From: Pseudomonadota bacterium | Lineage (GTDB): Bacteria > Pseudomonadota > Alphaproteobacteria > Caulobacterales > Caulobacteraceae | Reading direction: 5' to 3' | Assembly: GCA_023390245.1 (NCBI GenBank) | Contig: JAEWDF010000082.1 | Span: 1 to 57,166 of the forward strand | DNA: 57,166 nucleotides | In this document: piece after piece, positions 32,490-42,473 of the stretch | Position numbering within the stretch: the first letter of the stretch is position 1 | How the letters are laid out: every line of letters starts with the position of its first letter | Notes under the pieces: model-generated | Seen by the model: only the letters and a program-made list of their open reading frames with translations | Told to the model about the DNA's origin: nothing | The model's database searches: none | Translations under genes and position numbers: made by a program

Positions 32490-34298
32490 TCATTGCAGCG
32501 CCTCGAACTGGTCGACCAGCCGCTCCAGCCGCTTGCAGCCCACGCTCCAGAACGCCGGGTCGCGGGGATTCAGGCCGAAGGGCTTCAGCGCCTCGACATA
32601 GGTGCGCGCGCCGCCGCCGGCCAGCAGGTCGCGGTACAGCGGCGTGAACCCCGCCGGATCGGCGCGCCGCGCCTCCATCAGCGCCGCGACCAGCAGATCG
32701 CCGAACGCATAGGCGTAGACATAGAAGGGCGAGTGGACGAAGTGGCTGACATAGCTCCACCAGTGCTCGTAGCCGGGGTTCAACGTCACGGCTGGGCCCA
32801 GCGAGGCGCCCATCTCCTCCAGCCACAGCTCGTTGATGCGCTGCTGGGGGACCTCGCCCTTCTGCCGTTCGTCGTGGAAGCGGGTCTCGAAGCGGTGGAA
32901 GGCGATCTGGCGTACGACGGTGTTCAGCCCGTCCTCGATGCGGCCCGCCAGCAGGCCGCGCTGCCCGGACTTGGGCGCGGTCGCCAGCAGACGGTCGAAC
33001 GTCAGACCCTCGGCGAAGATCGACGCCGTCTCGGCCAGCGTCAGCGGCGTGTCGGCCAGAAGCGTGCCCTGCCCGGCCGCCAGGGTCTGGTGCACGCCGT
33101 GGCCCAGCTCGTGCGCCAGGGTCAGGACGTCGCGCCGCTCTCCCATCCAGTTCAGGAACACATACGGGTGACGGTCGGCGGTGACCGGGTGGGCGTAGGC
33201 CCCCGACTGCTTGCCCGGCCGCGCCCGGCCATCGATCCACGGGCTGTCGAAGAAGCGGCCGGCCCGCTCGGCGAAGTCCCCGCCCAGGTCGGAGAAGCTC
33301 TCCAGCACGATGTCGCGGCCCTGGCCCCAGGCGAAGGCGCGCGGCGGCGCGGTCTCGATCGGGGCGTTGCGATCCCAGTGGTCCAGCCGCGCCTTGCCCA
33401 TCGCCCTGGCCTTCAGGGCGTAATAGCGGTGCGACAGGCGCGGATAGGCTTCGGCGACCGCCTCGACCATGGCGTCGACCGCCTCGCCGTCCACCTCATT
33501 GGCCAGGTGGCGGCTGTCGGCGGGCCGCCTGAAGCCGCGCCAGCGATCCTCCATCGCCTTGTCGGCGGCGACCGTGTTCAGCGCCAGGGCGATGGTCGGG
33601 GCGCGGGCCGAAAGCGCCTCCGACAGCCCCTCCGCCGCCGCCCTGCGCCGCGCGGGCTTGGGGTCCGACAGTCGGTTCAGCGCCTCGGCCAGGGTCAGGC
33701 TCTCGCCGCCCGACCGGCCGCCGACCTGGGCGCGCAGGGCGGCCAGCTGTTCGTCGAACAGGCGCGGCCACTGGGCGGTGATCGGGCCGCGCTCGGCGAT
33801 GAAGGTCTCCAGTTCGCCCGACAGTTCGTGCGGCTTCATCGCCCGCACCCGGCGCAGCCATGGCCGCCAGCGCGCCGCGCCGGAATGCGCCGACAGAGCC
33901 GCCTCTAGCGCCGCGTCGTCGATCTGGTTGATCTCCAGCGTCAGCCACACCGTCGGGGTGGCGATGGCGGTGATCTTTTCGCGCACATCGGCCTCGAACC
34001 CCTGGGCGCCCGCGTCGTCGCGCGCCGTCGACGCCGCCAGGAAGGCGTAGGCCCCCAGCGCGCCCAGCACATCCGAGGCCTGTTCGTACAGGCCGATCGC
34101 CCGATCCAGCGCCGCTCCCAGAGCCGGCGCGTCGTCCCGGACCGCGACCAAGCCGCCGCGCAGGCCGTCCAGTTCGTCCACCATGGCCCGCGCCCGCGCC
34201 AGGTCGGCGGCCAGCCGCGCGTCGTCGCGCGACGCATAGAGGTCGGTCAGGTCCCACAGCGGGGCTTCAGTCTCGGGCGTCTTGAAGGGGGCGTTCAT
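32490..34298 (-). CDS. pepF: Oligoendopeptidase F family (M3B) metallopeptidase
   Basis: The 602-residue cytoplasmic zinc peptidase degrades peptides. The catalytic motif is HELGHGVHQ near residue 390, with the downstream third ligand in LAETASIFAE. Substrate-side motifs GQGRDIVLESFSDLG, NWMGERRDVLTLA and HWWSYVSHFVHSPFYVYAYAFG mark the M3B/PepF group. The ATG at 34298 gives MNAPFKTPETEAPLWDLTDLY, the normal start of the family; an upstream in-frame ATG adds twelve residues. Length is typical. Confidence 0.94.
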   Translation of the reverse strand: MNAPFKTPETEAPLWDLTDLYASRDDARLAADLARARAMVDELDGLRGGLVAVRDDAPALGAALDRAIGLYEQASDVLGALGAYAFLAASTARDDAGAQGFEADVREKITAIATPTVWLTLEINQIDDAALEAALSAHSGAARWRPWLRRVRAMKPHELSGELETFIAERGPITAQWPRLFDEQLAALRAQVGGRSGGESLTLAEALNRLSDPKPARRRAAAEGLSEALSARAPTIALALNTVAADKAMEDRWRGFRRPADSRHLANEVDGEAVDAMVEAVAEAYPRLSHRYYALKARAMGKARLDHWDRNAPIETAPPRAFAWGQGRDIVLESFSDLGGDFAERAGRFFDSPWIDGRARPGKQSGAYAHPVTADRHPYVFLNWMGERRDVLTLAHELGHGVHQTLAAGQGTLLADTPLTLAETASIFAEGLTFDRLLATAPKSGQRGLLAGRIEDGLNTVVRQIAFHRFETRFHDERQKGEVPQQRINELWLEEMGASLGPAVTLNPGYEHWWSYVSHFVHSPFYVYAYAFGDLLVAALMEARRADPAGFTPLYRDLLAGGGARTYVEALKPFGLNPRDPAFWSVGCKRLERLVDQFEALQ

Positions 34299-34383
34299 GG
34301 CTGCTGTTCTGGGGATTGCCGCGCCGGGATGCAACGGCCGAAAGACGCCAGACGGCCAGGCCGTCGCCGCCTAGCGTCCCGCC

Positions 34384-34863
34384 ATGACCTGGAAAATCCA
34401 CGCCCTGCCCGCCGCATCCTTCCAGCCGTTGTTCGACCTGGACGACGACGCCCTGCTCCGCCTCGGCGCACGCCGCATGGTCGCCGAGACGCCGCACAGC
34501 GCCCCCTGCCGCGTCAGCCTGATGGACGCCCATCCCGGCGAGACCCTGCTGCTGGTCAACCACGCCCATCTGGCGGAACCCGCTTCGCCCTATCGCGCCA
34601 ACGGCCCGATCTTCGTGCGGCGCGGCGCGACCCCGGCCGACCTTCCGCCCGGCGTCGTGCCGGACATGGCGGCGCGTCGCCTGCTGTCGGCGCGCGCCTA
34701 TGACGCACAGGGCATGATGCTGGACGCCGACGTGGTCGAGGGCGCCCTGATCGGCGACCGGCTGGACCAATGGTTCGCCCTTCCCGCCGTCGAGACGGTC
34801 CACCTGCACACGGCGAGGCGCGGTTGCTTCCTGGCGGGCGCGCGGCGGGCGGCGCCGATATGA
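34384..34863 (+). CDS. DUF1203 family protein
   Basis: The 159-residue soluble protein has the DUF1203 pattern: FQPLFDLDDDALLRLGARR, APCRVSLMDAHPGETLLLVNHAH, ANGPIFVRRGA, LLSARAYDAQGMMLDADVVEG and the tail VHLHTARRGCFLAGARR. The Cys/His-bearing loops suggest a small-molecule or metal site, but no function is established that I know. It is divergent from pepF and 55 bases upstream of the DUF4153 gene. Confidence 0.88.
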   Translation: MTWKIHALPAASFQPLFDLDDDALLRLGARRMVAETPHSAPCRVSLMDAHPGETLLLVNHAHLAEPASPYRANGPIFVRRGATPADLPPGVVPDMAARRLLSARAYDAQGMMLDADVVEGALIGDRLDQWFALPAVETVHLHTARRGCFLAGARRAAPI

Positions 34864-34918
34864 CGGCTTCCCTCCTTTATCGGCGGGTGCGATCCTCGAC
34901 CGTCGCGGGAGACGGATC

Positions 34919-36682
34919 ATGGCGGAGACGACGCACGACACCGGCCGGACGGGCCTGGGCGGGGAGACGCGGCTGTTCGCCGCGCGCCTGGCGACCGCGC
35001 TGGTCCAGGGCGCCGCGCTCTACCTGCTGTATTGGGCCGCCGAACACGGGGCATGGCCAAAAACGCAGCCGGCCCTGTTCGGCGCCCTGGTCCTGACCGC
35101 CGGCTATGCGCCGATTGTGGTGCTGGCCGGCGCTGGGCGCATCGGGCCAAGGACGCTGGCGCTGTGGACCGCCGTCGCCGCCCTGGCGCTGTTCCTGCTG
35201 GGCTGGCACGACGTGGCGCGCCAGACGCTGCAGCCGCACCAGACCGCGCCCTTTCTGACCTTCCCCGCGCTGGCCTTCAGCGCGGCGGCCCTGTTCATCG
35301 CCCATCACCTGGTCGTCCCGGCCGTGCGCGAAAGGCGCTGGATCGTCGACTTCCACGCCTATTTCGACGTGGCCTGGAAGGCGGGCGTGCAACTGGTCCT
35401 GTCGCTGGGCTTCACCGGCGTCTTCTGGTTGCTGCTGCACCTGGGGACGGCCCTGTTCGACGTCATCGGCCTGCGCGTCCTGGGCCGGCTGGTCGGCCAG
35501 GAATGGTTCTCCATTCCCGTCACCTGCCTGGTGTTCGCCGCCGCCGTCCAGCTGACCGACGTCCGCGACGGCCTGATCCGCGGCGTGCGGACGGTGGCGC
35601 TGATGCTGCTGTCGTGGCTGCTGCTGGTCATCACCGTGCTGGCGGCCGGCTTCCTGGCCGCCCTGCCCTTCACCGGCCTGGAAAAGCTGTGGGGCGCCGG
35701 CAGCGCGACCGCGCTGGTGCTGTCGGCCGCGGCGGCCCTGATCGTGCTGATCAACACCGCCTATCAGGACGGACGCCCCGACAACCTGCCGCCGGCGGTG
35801 CTGCGCCATGCCGCCCGCGTCGCGGCCGTGCTGGTCACGCCGCTGGTGGCCCTGGCCTTCTGGGGCCTGGCGCTGCGGATCGGCCAGCACGGCCTGACGC
35901 CGGACCGGATCATCGCCCTGGCCTGCGCCGTCGTCGGCGCCGTCTATGCGGGCGGATACCTGTTCGCCGCCGTCCGGCCCGGGTCGTGGATGAAGCCGCT
36001 GGAGCGGACCAATGTCGCCGCCGCCGTGCTGTCGGTCGCGGTGATCCTGGCCCTGTTCAGTCCAGTGGCGGACCCGGCGCGCCTGTCCGTCGCCGATCAG
36101 GTCGCGCGGCTGGAGCGCGGAACCGTCTCCGCCTCGGCCTTCGACTACGACTTCCTGCGCTTCGACAGCGGCAAGGTCGGGCGGGCGGCGCTGGGGCGTC
36201 TGGCGCGATCCGGCGATGCGGAGGTCGCGCGCCTGGCGCGGGCCGCCGAGCAGCGCGCCGTGCGGGACTTCGACACTCCTGGCGAACGCCGCGACCGCGC
36301 CCGGCAGGTTCGCCTGGCCCCGGTCTCCGGCCAGAGCCTTCCGGACGGCCTGCTCGCCCAGGTCGACGCCCTGCCCGACCTTCTGGCCTTCTGCCGCTCG
36401 GGCGATCCCTGCGTGGTCCGGCGGATCGACCTGGACGGCGACGGCCGTGACGAGGCGCTGGCGGCGACGCCCTATGTCGTGATCGCGCTGGGCCAGGCGG
36501 CCGACGGGCGATGGCGGCCGCTGGGGCGCTATTCCGTCCGGTGCGGCGAGAATCGTCCGGGCCGCCTGGGCGAGGCGCTGAAGGCGGGGGCGACGACCGC
36601 GCCGGCGACCCTGCCGGACCTGATGACGGGCGGGCTGCGGCTCGAGGGGCAGCCGGAAACCGCCTGCGACGACGCCGGTTAA
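34919..36682 (+). CDS. DUF4153 membrane protein
   Basis: The 587-residue protein has about eleven to twelve hydrophobic helices in residues 20-385, including the DUF4153 block FHAYFDVAWKAGVQLVLSLGFTGVFWLLLHLGTALFDVIGL. After these come about 200 periplasmic or cytoplasmic residues. This tail (from ADPARLSVADQVARLERGTVSASAFDYDFLRFDSGKVGRAAL) has a two-Cys pair (FCRSGDPC) and an Asp-rich calcium-like loop DLDGDGRDEAL. Function is unknown. The gene lies between DUF1203 and the sigma-54 regulator, all in the same direction. Confidence 0.85.
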   Translation: MAETTHDTGRTGLGGETRLFAARLATALVQGAALYLLYWAAEHGAWPKTQPALFGALVLTAGYAPIVVLAGAGRIGPRTLALWTAVAALALFLLGWHDVARQTLQPHQTAPFLTFPALAFSAAALFIAHHLVVPAVRERRWIVDFHAYFDVAWKAGVQLVLSLGFTGVFWLLLHLGTALFDVIGLRVLGRLVGQEWFSIPVTCLVFAAAVQLTDVRDGLIRGVRTVALMLLSWLLLVITVLAAGFLAALPFTGLEKLWGAGSATALVLSAAAALIVLINTAYQDGRPDNLPPAVLRHAARVAAVLVTPLVALAFWGLALRIGQHGLTPDRIIALACAVVGAVYAGGYLFAAVRPGSWMKPLERTNVAAAVLSVAVILALFSPVADPARLSVADQVARLERGTVSASAFDYDFLRFDSGKVGRAALGRLARSGDAEVARLARAAEQRAVRDFDTPGERRDRARQVRLAPVSGQSLPDGLLAQVDALPDLLAFCRSGDPCVVRRIDLDGDGRDEALAATPYVVIALGQAADGRWRPLGRYSVRCGENRPGRLGEALKAGATTAPATLPDLMTGGLRLEGQPETACDDAG

Positions 36683-36793
36683 CGGCGCGCTCACCACGCC
36701 GCACAACGCCATTTTCACCTCGTCGCCGTAGGAATCGTCCCGAAACGGGCCAGTCCGGCGCAACGGGCGGCCGAAGGTGATGAAGGGGCCCCC

Positions 36794-38236
<1,443 letters not shown>

Positions 38237-38258
38237 GCCTGGGAGCCATCGACACTCG

Positions 38259-38306
38259 TCCAGGACCGTCTTTCCGGGGCGTCCGAAGGACGAACCCGGA
38301 ATCCAG
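38259..38306 (-). repeat. Dispersed hairpin repeat, copy B (inverted)
   Basis: Read on the minus strand the unit begins CTGGATTCCGGGTTC, has an inner TCC-TTC-GGA turn, and ends GCCCCGGAAAGACGG. It faces copy C across 45 bases. TTCCGGG and CCCGGAA within the unit form its own stem. Confidence 0.7.
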
Positions 38307-38351
38307 ACGACAACTCCGGCCATGATGCGGTTGCGTTCGCAGCAGCGGCCC

Positions 38352-38395
38352 CTGGATTCCGGGTTCTTCGCTTCGCTCAGCCCCGGAAGGACGGC
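38352..38395 (+). repeat. Dispersed hairpin repeat, copy C
   Basis: The unit begins CTGGATTCCGGGTTC and ends GCCCCGGAAGGACGG, nearly identical in its ends to copy B in opposite orientation and to copy A at 13374. The facing pair lies between the convergent sigma-54 regulator and cysK and probably terminates both. Confidence 0.7.
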
Positions 38396-38426
38396 ATGGG
38401 ATGCGTGGAAACCTGTGAGCCTAGGC

Positions 38427-39431
38427 TCAGCCGACCTCCGCCCAGTCGGGCACGGGCAGGCCCTTGGAGCGCAGGAATTCCGGGTTGAACAGCTTGGAGG
38501 CATAGCGCGCGCCGGGGTCGCACAGGCAGGTGACGATGGTCTTGCCGGGGCCAAGCTCGCGCGCCAGACGCACGGCGCCGGCGATGTTCACCCCGGCCGA
38601 GCCGCCCAGCGACAGGCCCTCGTGTTTCACCAGGTCGAACAGGATCGGCAGGAACTCGGCGTCCTCGATCCGATAGGCGAAGTCCGGGCGGAAGCCTTCC
38701 AGGTTGCCGGTGATGCGGGCCACGCCGATGCCTTCGGTGATCGAAGAGCCCTCGCCGCTCATCTCGCCCTTGTTGAACCAGTTGAACATGGCGGCGCCGG
38801 CCGGGTCGGCCAGGGCGATGGTCACGTCCGGCTTTTGCTCGCGCAGATAGGCCGAGACGCCGGCGATGGTGCCGCCCGAGCCCACCGCGCTGACGAAGGC
38901 GTCCACCCGTCCTTCGGTCTGGCGCCAGATCTCCGGGCCGGTGTTGAAATAGTGGGCGTCGCGGTTGGCGGTGTTGTCGAACTGGTTGGCCCAGACGGCG
39001 CCGGCGGGCCCGCTGTCGTTCAGTTCGGTGGCCAGGCGGCCGGAATAGTGGACGAAGTGGTTCGGGCTGGAGAAGGGCGCGGCGTCCACCTCTATCAGCC
39101 GGGCGCCCAGGGCGCGCACGGCGGACTTCTTCTCCTCCGACTGGGTGCGCGGCATGACGATGACTACCGGATGGCCCAGCGCCGCCCCGACCAGGGCCAG
39201 GCCGATGCCAGTGTTGCCGGCGGTGCCTTCCACGATGGTCCCGCCCGGCTTCAGCGCGCCCGAGGCGCGCGCGGTCTGGACGATGGACAGGGCCGCGCGG
39301 TCCTTGATCGAGCCGCCGGGGTTCAGGAACTCGGCCTTGCCCAGGATTTCGCACCCCGTCTCGTCGGACAGGCGGTTCAGGCGGATCAGCGGCGTATCGC
39401 CGATCAGGTCGATGACGGAAGAGACGGACAC
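38427..39431 (-). CDS. cysK: Cysteine synthase A (O-acetylserine sulfhydrylase)
   Basis: This 334-residue PLP enzyme joins sulfide to O-acetylserine to make cysteine. The PLP lysine is in FLNPGGSIKDRAAL (near residue 44), the phosphate-binding loop in EGTAGNTGIGLAL, and the active-site serine/glycine region in AVGSGGTIAGVSAYL. The GTG start has AGGA about seven bases upstream. It is the last gene of the sulfate-reduction operon, 24 bases after the APS reductase, which fits its use of the sulfide made upstream. The EGTAGNTG loop differs from the EPTSGNTG of enterobacterial CysK but is normal for this alphaproteobacterial branch. Confidence 0.93.
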   Translation of the reverse strand: MSVSSVIDLIGDTPLIRLNRLSDETGCEILGKAEFLNPGGSIKDRAALSIVQTARASGALKPGGTIVEGTAGNTGIGLALVGAALGHPVVIVMPRTQSEEKKSAVRALGARLIEVDAAPFSSPNHFVHYSGRLATELNDSGPAGAVWANQFDNTANRDAHYFNTGPEIWRQTEGRVDAFVSAVGSGGTIAGVSAYLREQKPDVTIALADPAGAAMFNWFNKGEMSGEGSSITEGIGVARITGNLEGFRPDFAYRIEDAEFLPILFDLVKHEGLSLGGSAGVNIAGAVRLARELGPGKTIVTCLCDPGARYASKLFNPEFLRSKGLPVPDWAEVG

Positions 39432-39455
39432 GGGAAATCCTAGGAGAAAGGACGG

Positions 39456-40535
39456 TCAGGCGGCGACGCTGCGCCGTCCCAGATGGATGCCGCATTCGGT
39501 CTTGTCCATCCCCGGCCAGCGTCCGGCCCGCGCGTCCTCGCCGTCCTCGACCGGCCGTGTGCAAGGCCAGCAGCCGATCGAGCGGTAGCCCTGCTCCACC
39601 AGCGGATGGCGCGGCAGGTCCCGCTCGGCCAGCCGCAGTTCCACGTCCTCGGCCGTCCAGCCGGCCAGCGGATTGACCCGCAGCACGCCGTCCACCGCCT
39701 CGAACGGCCTGAGATCGGCCCGCGTCGCGGCCTGGTAGCGCTTGCGCCCGGTGATCAGGAGGTCGAATCCCGCCGTCGCCCGCGCCAGCGGCCGCACCTT
39801 CCTCAGGTCGCAGCAGGCGTCGGCGTCGGTCCTCCACAGGTCGTCGCGCGCATCCAGCGCCGCCTTCTCCTCGGCGTCCGGCGTGACCAGCCGCACATCG
39901 GTCAGGCCCAGGGCCCGGCTCAGCCGGGTGCGATAGGACAGCGTCTGCAGGAAATGCTGCCCGGTTTCTAGGAACAGGACCGGCGTCCCCGGATTCTCCC
40001 GCGCGATTGCATCGAGGAGCACGGCGGATTCCGCCCCGAAGGACGAGATGGCCGCCGCCTTCAGCCCCAGCGCGGGGTCCAAGGCCGCCCGGACGATTCC
40101 GCCGGCGTCCGCGCCTTCGGTTTCCCGGTTCAGTCTTTCGGCCAGCGCTTCCAGTCGGCGATCGTGGGTCGCCGCGCGGCGTTCGCGCCAAATAGTCCGG
40201 GCCGTGTCGGCAGCGGGCTGATAGACGGCGCTAAACGCCCGGTCCATCCGCTCCCAGGCCGCCGGGTCCGCGTCCGGCGCCAGCTCCACCGCGTCGAAGC
40301 CCGAGCGGCGCAGGTGCCGCGCCTGGTCCGGCAGCACCTTGCCCGCCGCGACCAGCCGACCGGCGTAGCCCCGCTCGCGCAGGACCGAGGCCAGGGAGAA
40401 GCCGCGCCCGTCGCGAAAGGCGTCGAACTCCAGCACCAGAACGGGCGCGGCGGCGGCCGCGGCCTCCACCGCCTCCAGCGGGGTCGCGACCGGCAGTCTC
40501 ACGCCGTTGGAAAGGCCTTCAAGCCGTTGCAGCAT
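39456..40535 (-). CDS. cysH: DUF934-APS reductase fusion (assimilatory adenylyl-sulfate reductase)
   Basis: The 359-residue protein has two domains. Residues 1 to about 135 match DUF934 (LVLEFDAFRDGRGFSLASVLRERGYAGRL, KVLPDQARHLRRSGFDAVEL, FSAVYQPAADTARTIWRERRA). Residues about 145-359 are CysH: PP-loop SFGAESAVLL, TGQHFLQTLSYR, CCDLRKVRPL, GRKRYQAATRA, SIGCWPC and the catalytic KTECGIH. The CC and CxxC pairs are those of [4Fe-4S] enzymes that reduce APS, not PAPS. DUF934 is usually a separate gene, so this is a fusion. The start overlaps the cysI stop by 17 bases; an alternative ATG lies four codons earlier. Confidence 0.88.
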   Translation of the reverse strand: MLQRLEGLSNGVRLPVATPLEAVEAAAAAAPVLVLEFDAFRDGRGFSLASVLRERGYAGRLVAAGKVLPDQARHLRRSGFDAVELAPDADPAAWERMDRAFSAVYQPAADTARTIWRERRAATHDRRLEALAERLNRETEGADAGGIVRAALDPALGLKAAAISSFGAESAVLLDAIARENPGTPVLFLETGQHFLQTLSYRTRLSRALGLTDVRLVTPDAEEKAALDARDDLWRTDADACCDLRKVRPLARATAGFDLLITGRKRYQAATRADLRPFEAVDGVLRVNPLAGWTAEDVELRLAERDLPRHPLVEQGYRSIGCWPCTRPVEDGEDARAGRWPGMDKTECGIHLGRRSVAA

Positions 40536-42189
40536 CGAGTGTCTCATAGATGGCGTCGCGGAAGGGCTCGGGTCCGACGCGGCGCACCGTGTCGATGAAC
40601 CGCTCCCCGTCGGCGCGCAGGTCCAGATAGCGGTCCAGCGTGCGCTGGATGGCGGGCGCGACCTCTTCCGACGGCAGGCTCTTGCCGACGATGACGCCCA
40701 GCGCCGCCTGTTCGTCGGGCGATCCGCCCACGGTGATCTGGTAATATTCCTCGCCCTTGCGATCGACGCCCAGCACGCCGATGTGGCCGACGTGGTGGTG
40801 GCCGCAGGCGTTGATGCAGCCACTCATGTTGACGCGGATCGGGCCGAGCCGTTCCTGGTAGTCGGGATCCGCCAGCCGCTTCATCAGCGCCTGCGCCACC
40901 GGGATCGATCGGGCGTTGGCCAGGCTGCAGTAGTCCAGGCCCGGGCAGGCGATGACGTCGGTCACCAGGTCGGCGTTGGCGCTGGCCAGGCCCGCCCCGG
41001 CCAGGGCGCGCCACACCGTCGGCACGTCGTCCAGCCGGACATGGGGAAGCACCAGGTTCTGCTCATAGGCGACCCGCACCTCGTCGAAGGCGTGGCGCTC
41101 GGCCAGGTCGGCGACCAGCTCCATCTGCTCGGCCGTCATGTCGCCCGGCACGCCGCCGATCGGCTTCAGCGACACCACCACCGAGGCGTAACCCGGCTCC
41201 TTGTGCCGGCGCACATTGTTGCGGGCGAAACGGGCGAAGTCCGGGTCGGCCAGCAGGGCCCGCTCGAACGGCGCGCTGGTCCGGGGCAGGTCCTCGAACG
41301 GCGGCGGGGCGAAATAGGCCTTGATGCGCGCGACCTCGTCCTCGGGCACGCGCAGGTCCTCAAGGCGCAGGCCGGCGAAGTGGCGCTCCACCTCCTCGCG
41401 GAAGGCGTCGATCCCCAGGGAGGCGACCAGGATCTTGATCCGGGCCTTGTGGATGTTGTCCCGCCGGCCCAGCAGGTTCCAGGCCCGCAGGATGGCCGTC
41501 AGATAGGCCAGCAGGTCCGCCGCCGGCACGGCCGGCGCGATCTCCTGCGCCAGATGGGGGGTGCGCCCCTGCCCCCCGCCGACGAAGACGCGGAAGGCCG
41601 TTCCGCCGTCCTCGCCCCGCACGATCTGCAGCCCCACGTCATGGGTGCGGATCGCCGCCCGGTCGGTCTCGGCCGCGACCACGGCGATCTTGAACTTGCG
41701 CGGCAGGAACGAGAATTCGGGATGGATCGTCGACCACTGGCGGATGATCTCGCACCAGGGACGTGGGTCCTCCAGTTCGTCGTCGGCCGCGCCGGCGAAG
41801 ACGTCGGTGGTGGTGTTGCGCACGCAGTTGCCGGAGGTCTGGATGGCGTGCATCTCGACCTCGGCCAGTTCGCCCAGGATCGCCGGCACGTCGGCCAGGG
41901 CCGGCCAGTGGTACTGGATGTTGGTGCGCGTGGTGAAATGGCCGTAGCCCTTCGAATAGTCGCGCGCGATCCGCCCCAGCCGCCGCAGCTGCCGGCCGCA
42001 CAGCGTTCCATAGGGAATGGCCACGCGCAGCATATAGGCGTGAAGCTGCAGGTAGACGCCGTTCATCAGGCGCAGCGGCTTGAACTCGTCCTCGGTCAGG
42101 TCACCGGCCAGACGGCGCGCCACCTGGTCGGAGAATTCCGCCACCCGCTCGCGCACCAGCGCATGGTCGAACTCGTCATAGCGGTACAT
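40519..42189 (-). CDS. cysI: Assimilatory sulfite (nitrite/sulfite) reductase hemoprotein
   Basis: The 556-residue siroheme and [4Fe-4S] enzyme reduces sulfite to sulfide. The cluster cysteines are in ACPGLDYCSLANARS and NMSGCINACGHHHVGHIG. The siroheme-binding basic residues lie in YSKGYGHFTTRTNIQYHW and SGNCVRNTTTD. It lacks a flavoprotein partner in this operon, so ferredoxin or another donor is likely. The start shares one base with the DUF2849 stop (TGATG), and its end overlaps the APS reductase start. Sulfite is preferred over nitrite because of the flanking cysG, cysH and cysK. Confidence 0.92.
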   Translation of the reverse strand: MYRYDEFDHALVRERVAEFSDQVARRLAGDLTEDEFKPLRLMNGVYLQLHAYMLRVAIPYGTLCGRQLRRLGRIARDYSKGYGHFTTRTNIQYHWPALADVPAILGELAEVEMHAIQTSGNCVRNTTTDVFAGAADDELEDPRPWCEIIRQWSTIHPEFSFLPRKFKIAVVAAETDRAAIRTHDVGLQIVRGEDGGTAFRVFVGGGQGRTPHLAQEIAPAVPAADLLAYLTAILRAWNLLGRRDNIHKARIKILVASLGIDAFREEVERHFAGLRLEDLRVPEDEVARIKAYFAPPPFEDLPRTSAPFERALLADPDFARFARNNVRRHKEPGYASVVVSLKPIGGVPGDMTAEQMELVADLAERHAFDEVRVAYEQNLVLPHVRLDDVPTVWRALAGAGLASANADLVTDVIACPGLDYCSLANARSIPVAQALMKRLADPDYQERLGPIRVNMSGCINACGHHHVGHIGVLGVDRKGEEYYQITVGGSPDEQAALGVIVGKSLPSEEVAPAIQRTLDRYLDLRADGERFIDTVRRVGPEPFRDAIYETLDAATA

Positions 42190-42473
42190 CAGGCGCCCTC
42201 CCGCCAGGCCGCGCCCAAGCTGTGGCCCACGGTCGGGCCGGCCGAGCGGATGCGTTCGCGCAGCCGGTCGCGGCCGGACGGCGTCCGTTCCCGCACCTCC
42301 ACGGCGTAGGGACCGACATAGAGATCGGGCCGCGCGGCGAAGGCCGCCACCGCCGCTTCGGCCGCCGCGTCCTCCAGCAGGGCGGCCTGGTCGATATGGT
42401 CCGCCAGTCCTCCGCCTTCGCCCGCATAGACGACGCGGCCGGTGGTCAGCCGGTTGGCGGTCACGATCTTCAC
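42189..42473 (-). CDS. DUF2849 family protein of the sulfite reductase operon
   Basis: The 94-residue protein matches DUF2849: MKIVTANRLTTGRVVYAGEGG, a middle acidic helix (AALLEDAAAEAAVAAFAARPD), then PYAVEV and RERIRSAGPTVGHSLG. This family is found almost only between cysG and cysI in Alphaproteobacteria, as here. It overlaps cysG by four bases (ATGA) and cysI by one. A small accessory role in sulfite reduction is inferred from that constant position. Confidence 0.9.
   Translation of the reverse strand: MKIVTANRLTTGRVVYAGEGGGLADHIDQAALLEDAAAEAAVAAFAARPDLYVGPYAVEVRERTPSGRDRLRERIRSAGPTVGHSLGAAWREGA

Noticed and set aside
38377..40191. A 604-codon minus-strand frame spanning cysK and part of cysH
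   Set aside because: It is out of frame with both real genes on the same strand, and its sequence is Arg/Gly-rich shadow.
40507..42309. A 600-codon plus-strand frame across cysI
   Set aside because: It lies fully opposite a clear sulfite reductase gene and encodes a His/Gly/Val-rich shadow without motifs.
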